From the NCBI RefSeq assembly GCF_009757775.1, contig NZ_RHLK01000009.1, positions 62,001 through 126,000 of the forward strand: a DNA stretch of 64,000 nucleotides, in the 5' to 3' direction. This document shows, piece by piece, positions 59,403 to 64,000 of this stretch (within the stretch, counting starts at the first letter, position 1; every line of letters starts with the position of its first letter). The translations under genes were made by a program, and so were the position numbers. A model generated the notes under the pieces. It was given only the letters and a program-made list of their open reading frames with translations. It ran no database searches and was not told where the DNA came from. This DNA is from Paenibacillus lutrae. GTDB taxonomy: Bacteria > Bacillota > Bacilli > Paenibacillales > NBRC-103111.

Positions 59403-61268
59403 ATGAGCACTGCGTTACTGCAAGAGCTGCACACAGAACTGCGCCGTTTGTATATAGCCGGAAGTGAACTGGCGGCGGGGGATTTTCGGCTGAAGAAACT
59501 GCTGCCTCAATTTCAGCAGTTGGGAGAGCGCGCTCCCGTCTTTAAAAAACTCGGCGAGGGCATCCAGCGGGTGCTGGAGCCTTCAGGCAGCGGAGGCGGT
59601 AATCCGTCCGGCAGTCTGCAGGATTTGGGCCTGCTGTTAAGCTCCGTGCTGCATACGCAAGGTACGACATCGCCGGCGGGGGAGCCCGGTCATCTTAAGA
59701 GCCGTCCGGTTCCGCTCTCCACTTCGTATTCCTACCGCAAGATTTCAGCGGTTCGCGAGGCGCTTGCGACAACCGGCAGCGGACGCTATGAAATTGTGAC
59801 GGAGGCATTCCGTGAGGGGCTGTTTCAGGACTTGCGGCTGTTCAATGCCGCTATAGCGGCGTTGAGCGATCCTTATGCGGAACTCGCCGATTTTGCGATG
59901 ACGTCCATTCTGCCCGCCTACGGTCCGGTAGTGGTCCCTCATTTGACAGCTTCTTTTGATCGTGCCGGAGGCAAGGCTGAGACGAGGAAACTGAGGGTAA
60001 TCGCACAGGCAGGCGGCCAGGAAGTGCTGCCTCTCATCTTTGAGGCGGCCGAGAACGGATCGGAGGATGTGAGGGTAACCGCTATAGGTCTGCTTGCAGG
60101 TTACGGGGCCTATGTACAGGCGCTGCTGGGCTGGACCCGGGAGAAGAGGAAACCGATCCGAGAGGCAGCCTATCAGGCTCTTGCGGCCGGCGGATCGGCC
60201 GAAGGAGCGGAGCGCCTGCACGAGGCTTTCTCCGGTAAAGATATCGAGCTCGCCGCAGAAGCAGCCGTAAACTCCGATTCGGAAGTGCTTCTCCAGCGGC
60301 TGGTACGTGATCTGGACGCGGAACTTAAGAATGCGGAATCAATCCAGGAGGACAAGAAGGCATTCGATCTTGCCTGGGAGCGTATCCGGCATTATTTAAG
60401 GGCGCTGAATCACAAGCAGCACGATGTACTGGATGAATTGTTTACGAGAGTGCTGGAAGATGCTCCACGGTATCTGTCTTACGGCTGGAAGTCCCTGGTT
60501 GACGATGCGGCCCGTTATGCGGCTTATCTGGGACCGTCCGGGATGCTGGGGCTGCTCCTCCCCCTCTATAAGCAAGATGCCCGTTATGTCTCCTTCGCGT
60601 TCCGGGCTGCGTTCCGTCTTCTGTCTCCTTCGCGCCTTTATGAAGAATTCAAAGACCTTCTGGTCATTCGCCGCCAGACGAAAGAAGCCGGGAAGCGGCA
60701 GGATAATCTGATGGAAGTGATCGAAAATCAGGTTGTTGCTTACCGGAATGGACAAGTTCAAGCAGCGGAAGGGACGCAGCCGGATTGGCTGCACTGGCTT
60801 ACTTTCCCGATCGTTCCTTCAATTGAGGAGATGGAGACCGGCTGGGACTCACGCTGGCTGGAACGATTCATTGAACTGGAGCAGGATACCCTGGTGAGTA
60901 TTTTCGCCCGTCCCGGTCATACTCCCGCGCAGCAGTTCCTGCTCCGGCAGTTAAGCTTGAAGCCCGAACTGCGTAACCGCTTAGCAGGCGAGCTCCTGCT
61001 CGGACTTGATCGGGCGGAAGTCGAGGAGGAGATCCGGCGGGAAGCTCTGGTGTCGGCTCTTGAAGACAAACGCAATAAAAACTGCTATCTATTGGACGGT
61101 TATGTTTTTGAGAAATTGTGCATGCTTCCGAAATCATATGAAGCAAGGCTGAAGGAAGCTCTTCCTCTCTACCGGTCAACTGCCGAGAAACAAATACAGT
61201 TTGTTGTGGACGCCATGAGCAGGAATCAGCCAATTGTGCTGACCCCCAAAGTTAAAGGAGACGATTAA
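59403..61268 (+). CDS. HEAT-repeat-like helical protein of the SWIM-MoxR island
   Basis: 621 residues from ATG 59403 (GGAGGAGG upstream). Paired helices of HEAT type run from about 115 to 300 (YEIVTEAFREGLFQDLRLFNAAIAALSD, FAMTSILPAYGPVVVPHL, VLPLIFEAAENGSEDVRVTAIGLLAGYG, REAAYQALAAGG) and continue less regularly to about 480. A Gly/Ser-rich loop lies near 60-75. No enzymatic motif is seen. It probably is a scaffold or substrate receptor for the ATPase encoded directly after it (the ATG follows the stop without a gap). It may be a DUF5691-type protein; that name is from gene order memory and was not tested. Confidence 0.75.
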   Translation: MSTALLQELHTELRRLYIAGSELAAGDFRLKKLLPQFQQLGERAPVFKKLGEGIQRVLEPSGSGGGNPSGSLQDLGLLLSSVLHTQGTTSPAGEPGHLKSRPVPLSTSYSYRKISAVREALATTGSGRYEIVTEAFREGLFQDLRLFNAAIAALSDPYAELADFAMTSILPAYGPVVVPHLTASFDRAGGKAETRKLRVIAQAGGQEVLPLIFEAAENGSEDVRVTAIGLLAGYGAYVQALLGWTREKRKPIREAAYQALAAGGSAEGAERLHEAFSGKDIELAAEAAVNSDSEVLLQRLVRDLDAELKNAESIQEDKKAFDLAWERIRHYLRALNHKQHDVLDELFTRVLEDAPRYLSYGWKSLVDDAARYAAYLGPSGMLGLLLPLYKQDARYVSFAFRAAFRLLSPSRLYEEFKDLLVIRRQTKEAGKRQDNLMEVIENQVVAYRNGQVQAAEGTQPDWLHWLTFPIVPSIEEMETGWDSRWLERFIELEQDTLVSIFARPGHTPAQQFLLRQLSLKPELRNRLAGELLLGLDRAEVEEEIRREALVSALEDKRNKNCYLLDGYVFEKLCMLPKSYEARLKEALPLYRSTAEKQIQFVVDAMSRNQPIVLTPKVKGDD

Positions 61269-62372
61269 ATGGGAACTGGACAAATGCAGATGCAGGATCA
61301 GATGAGATTATCAGCGGAGAAGCTGTATGCGGATGAATTGGAAGCGCTGCGTAAAGCGGATCAGGGCAAAATTCCCGCCGGCTGGCAAATGTCGCCGCAA
61401 TCCGTCCTCACTTTTATAGCAGGCGGTAAAGCAGGCAAGATGGACATCACCCCCAAGTATATCGGCAATAAGCGTTTGATCGAGATGGCTGTCGCCACTC
61501 TCGTAACGGACCGCGCGCTGCTGCTGATCGGAGAACCCGGAACGGCCAAATCCTGGCTGTCGGAGAATTTGTCGGCCGCTATCTACGGCAACTCGGGTCT
61601 TGTTGTACAAGGCACGGCGGGCACGAGTGAAGAGCATGTCCGCTATTCCTGGAACTATGCGATGCTTTTGGCGAATGGCCCGACACCGGAGGCGCTCGTG
61701 CAGAGTCCGATTATGAGAGCGATGGAAGCAGGGGGCATTGCCCGTTTCGAGGAAATTTCACGCTGCGCTTCGGAGGTGCAGGATGCGCTGATCTCCATCC
61801 TGTCGGAGAAGACCATATCCGTGCCTGAACTGGGCAAAGAAATGAACGCCCGCAAAGGCTTCTCTATTATCGCTACCGCAAACACGCGGGACCGCGGAGT
61901 CAACGAAATGTCCGCCGCTCTCAAAAGACGTTTCAACATCATCGTTCTTCCGGCTCCATCGAGCATGGAAACCGAAGTGGAGATCGTGAAGAAGCGCGTT
62001 GGCGAAATTGCTTCATCTTACGATTTGCAGGCCGCCGTCCCTTCGGATGAGGCGCTGGTCAAGGTCGTAACGATTTTCCGCGAACTGCGCAGCGGGATGA
62101 CGCTGGATAAGAAGGATAAGGTAAAATCTCCTGCTGGAGTAATCTCAACGGCCGAGGCCATTTCACTGCTGACGAACAGCATGGCGCTGGCAGCGAGCTT
62201 CGGAACCGGTGAGCTGACCGATGAGGATTTGGCGGCAGGTCTGCAGGGAGCGATTGTGAAGGATGACGATAAGGACAAACTTGTCTGGAAGGAATACCTG
62301 GACAATGTCATGAAGAAGCGGGGAGCGCAGTGGCGCGGTTTGTACACGGCTTGCAAGGAGATGAACGAGTGA
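61269..62372 (+). CDS. MoxR-family AAA+ ATPase
   Basis: 367 residues; ATG 61269 adjoins the preceding TAA, and AAAGGAGACG is its ribosome site. AAA+ elements: RALLLIGEPGTAKSWLSENL (Walker A, about 85-105), GGIARFEEISRCASEVQDALISILSEK (MoxR Walker B, here FEE rather than the usual DE), sensor 1 ATANTRDRG and Arg finger region SAALKRRFN. MoxR proteins act as hexameric chaperone-like motors, often with a VWA-domain partner. No VWA gene is inside the window, but the cluster runs past the right edge. The 3' end overlaps the next start by 4 bp. Confidence 0.92.
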   Translation: MGTGQMQMQDQMRLSAEKLYADELEALRKADQGKIPAGWQMSPQSVLTFIAGGKAGKMDITPKYIGNKRLIEMAVATLVTDRALLLIGEPGTAKSWLSENLSAAIYGNSGLVVQGTAGTSEEHVRYSWNYAMLLANGPTPEALVQSPIMRAMEAGGIARFEEISRCASEVQDALISILSEKTISVPELGKEMNARKGFSIIATANTRDRGVNEMSAALKRRFNIIVLPAPSSMETEVEIVKKRVGEIASSYDLQAAVPSDEALVKVVTIFRELRSGMTLDKKDKVKSPAGVISTAEAISLLTNSMALAASFGTGELTDEDLAAGLQGAIVKDDDKDKLVWKEYLDNVMKKRGAQWRGLYTACKEMNE

Positions 62373-64000
62373 GTCCCGGAGCTGCGGAGGAATCGGTACA
62401 TATTTTTGGGGTGCGGCATCTTTCCCCGGGCGGTTCGAAACATTTGCTGGAGTTTCTCAGCGACATTCAGCCTACGGCCGTTCTGATCGAAGGTCCCGCC
62501 GACGCTTCAGAGGAAATTAAGCATTTGACGAATGGAACTACCAAACCTCCGGTAGCCATTCTGGCATTTACGGATGATCTGCCGGTACATACGGCACTTT
62601 GGCCTTTCGCTGTATACTCCCCGGAGTATCAGGCGATGAAGTGGGCACAGGACAACGGGGCCTATGCGGCCTTTATCGATCTTCCCACTCCCGTTATTCT
62701 GGCGCTCCAGGATGTCCGGAGAAAAGAGGCTGAGCTTGCCGCGGAAAACATGGACTGCGGAACCGGGAATGCGAAAGGTGCGGTGGGGTGCGAGGCTGAG
62801 GAAGCAGAGGCAGACGAGGCGGCAGGGGCAGAAGCAGAAGCAGAAGCAACAGTGAAAATAAATGTAGAAGCAGGGCAATCGGGACAAGCAGCGGCAGCAT
62901 CTATACCGTCCGCTTCGTCAACGGACCCGAGCCCGGTCGAAGAGGCGGCAAGCCGACCGGGTCGTGACGGGAATGCAGAACCAGAGCCTGAACAGGCAGC
63001 GGAATTGCTTTCTTTGGATGAGGACAAGGACGAGGCACACGTTACATCCCGGTCTATCTACAGCCGGATTGCCGAGCTTGCCGGCGAACACGACTACGAC
63101 ATGTACTGGGAGCGTCATTATGAGCACAATCTGAGCAGGGGGGCTTATCGGGAAGCGATTCTGGCTTTCTCTGCCCAGATGCGCGAGTTGTCGGAAGAGA
63201 AGGAGCGCCGTGAGCAGGTTTCCGAATACGCGTATAACGCGCTGCGGGAAGCTTACATGAGACGGAAGATCCGCGAGGCGATCGCTTCCGGGCATGAGCC
63301 TGACAGGATCGTCGTCGTTTGCGGTGCCTATCATGCGGCTGCACTGGAGGATCTTAGCGGGGCCATGACGGACCGGGAACTTAAATCATTGCCTGTCCGC
63401 AGCACTAAACTTACTCTGATGCCTTATTCTTATTTCAAACTTTCTTCCATGTCGGGCTATGGTGCAGGCAATAATGCCCCGAACTACTTTCAGTTAATGT
63501 GGGAGCATATGGCTAACGGCACACTTAACGAGCTGCCGGGGTATTATCTGTCCGCAATTGCCCGCTTCATGCGTGAACAAGGAACCCACCGCTCGACCGC
63601 CGAGGTTATTGAAGCGGTAAGGCTGGCCGAGTCTCTCGCCGCCCTCCATGACGGAAGTGCGCCTACGCTGCGCGATCTGAGGGATGCGGCGCAGACGCTG
63701 CTCGGTCATGGCGATCTGTCCGTCGTCGCCGATGCGCTGGCACGGATTGACGTCGGAACGAATATCGGCGAGCTTGCCGAAGGCGTCAGCCAGACGCCGA
63801 TCCAAGAAGACTTGAACCGTCTGCTTAAGCGGCTCAAGCTGGAGAAATACAAGACGGCGGTGGCGGTTGACCTGGCGCTGGATCTTCGCGAGAACCGCCG
63901 GGTCAAAAGCGAAGAATCGGCTTTTCTCGATTTGAACCGCTCGTTCCTGCTTCACCGGCTTAAGCTGCTGGGCATTGAACTCGCCAAGATCAGACCAAGC
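62369..64000 (+). CDS. DUF5682-like protein of the MoxR island (3' end outside window)
   Basis: 544 residues to the window edge, from GTG 62369, which overlaps the ATPase stop (GTGA). Conserved-looking motifs: VHIFGVRHLSPGGSKHL (about 11-27), VLIEGPADA (about 47-55) and VVCGAYHAAAL (about 314-324), the spaced GxRH, EGP and GxxH signature reminiscent of TraB/erythromycin-esterase-like folds and of DUF5682 proteins. An acidic low-complexity insert (about 132-225, rich in EA, with GAEAEAEA) interrupts the domain before SIYSRIAELAGEHDYDMYWERHYE. Helical sequence follows to the edge. Biochemical function is unknown; the translational coupling implies work with the MoxR motor. Confidence 0.8.
   Translation, partial: MSPGAAEESVHIFGVRHLSPGGSKHLLEFLSDIQPTAVLIEGPADASEEIKHLTNGTTKPPVAILAFTDDLPVHTALWPFAVYSPEYQAMKWAQDNGAYAAFIDLPTPVILALQDVRRKEAELAAENMDCGTGNAKGAVGCEAEEAEADEAAGAEAEAEATVKINVEAGQSGQAAAASIPSASSTDPSPVEEAASRPGRDGNAEPEPEQAAELLSLDEDKDEAHVTSRSIYSRIAELAGEHDYDMYWERHYEHNLSRGAYREAILAFSAQMRELSEEKERREQVSEYAYNALREAYMRRKIREAIASGHEPDRIVVVCGAYHAAALEDLSGAMTDRELKSLPVRSTKLTLMPYSYFKLSSMSGYGAGNNAPNYFQLMWEHMANGTLNELPGYYLSAIARFMREQGTHRSTAEVIEAVRLAESLAALHDGSAPTLRDLRDAAQTLLGHGDLSVVADALARIDVGTNIGELAEGVSQTPIQEDLNRLLKRLKLEKYKTAVAVDLALDLRENRRVKSEESAFLDLNRSFLLHRLKLLGIELAKIRPS

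Noticed and set aside
1-64000. CRISPR arrays, tRNA or rRNA genes, complete insertion sequences, prophage
   Set aside because: No regularly spaced 25-40 bp repeats, no tRNA or rRNA motifs and no transposase, integrase or phage structural frames were seen on either strand.

Overview
The window looks like chromosome of a Gram-positive, low-to-mid GC Bacillota of the Paenibacillus type. The grounds are an LPXTG surface protein, two S-layer-homology (SLH) proteins, a YesM/YesN sensor-regulator pair beside a CUT1 sugar ABC importer, Bacillus-style ribosome binding sites and sigma-A promoters, a CIRCE operator and a 626-residue HtpG. No rRNA, tRNA, CRISPR array or complete insertion sequence was recognised. 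Genus assignment is inference.

Layout. 1-5.8 kb: 3' part of a CnaB-repeat LPXTG adhesin, then a leftward 1124-residue hybrid kinase with two kinase cores. 6.0-12.1 kb: a sulfur or aromatic-sulfate locus, with an operator-bearing MarR gene, an arylsulfotransferase-family protein and a sulfonate/nitrate-type ABC importer (SsuA-B-C-like). A 128-bp tandem duplication lies between ssuA and ssuB. 12.2-22.3 kb: a visibly AT-richer accessory island of small secreted and membrane proteins of unknown function. It also holds a decayed AbrB-antitoxin/Doc-toxin pair, a duplicated XRE-regulator module with conserved operators, a NERD nuclease-like protein and a split Mrr restriction endonuclease.

22.5-34.4 kb: a long rightward cluster encoding a deacetylase-like protein, DegT-type aminotransferase, Gfo/Idh/MocA oxidoreductase, alpha/beta hydrolase, sugar ABC importer, and YesM-type kinase with AraC-type response regulator. 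It is best read as import and processing of a sugar or amino-sugar-like compound under two-component control. 34.8-47.4 kb: two convergent SLH surface proteins (1022 and 2057 residues) and a MalT-like LuxR regulator divergent from the larger one. 47.5-52.6 kb: a CheY-like receiver, a small haem-oxidase-like membrane protein, htpG under a perfect CIRCE element, a tubby-like protein, a frameshifted nuclease-like gene and a small secreted protein.

53.0-56.7 kb: an exopolysaccharide operon (processive GT2 synthase, acyltransferase 3, GH18 hydrolase) that resembles ica/pga loci in part. 57.9 kb to the right edge: a tight set of SWIM zinc-finger protein, HEAT-like protein, MoxR AAA+ ATPase and a DUF5682-like protein cut by the window end. 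This last island is the strongest candidate for a poorly understood multi-gene system. Several nuclease, toxin and restriction genes in the window carry frameshifts or nonsense changes, which suggests defence genes in decay or phase-off states, unless some are sequencing errors.
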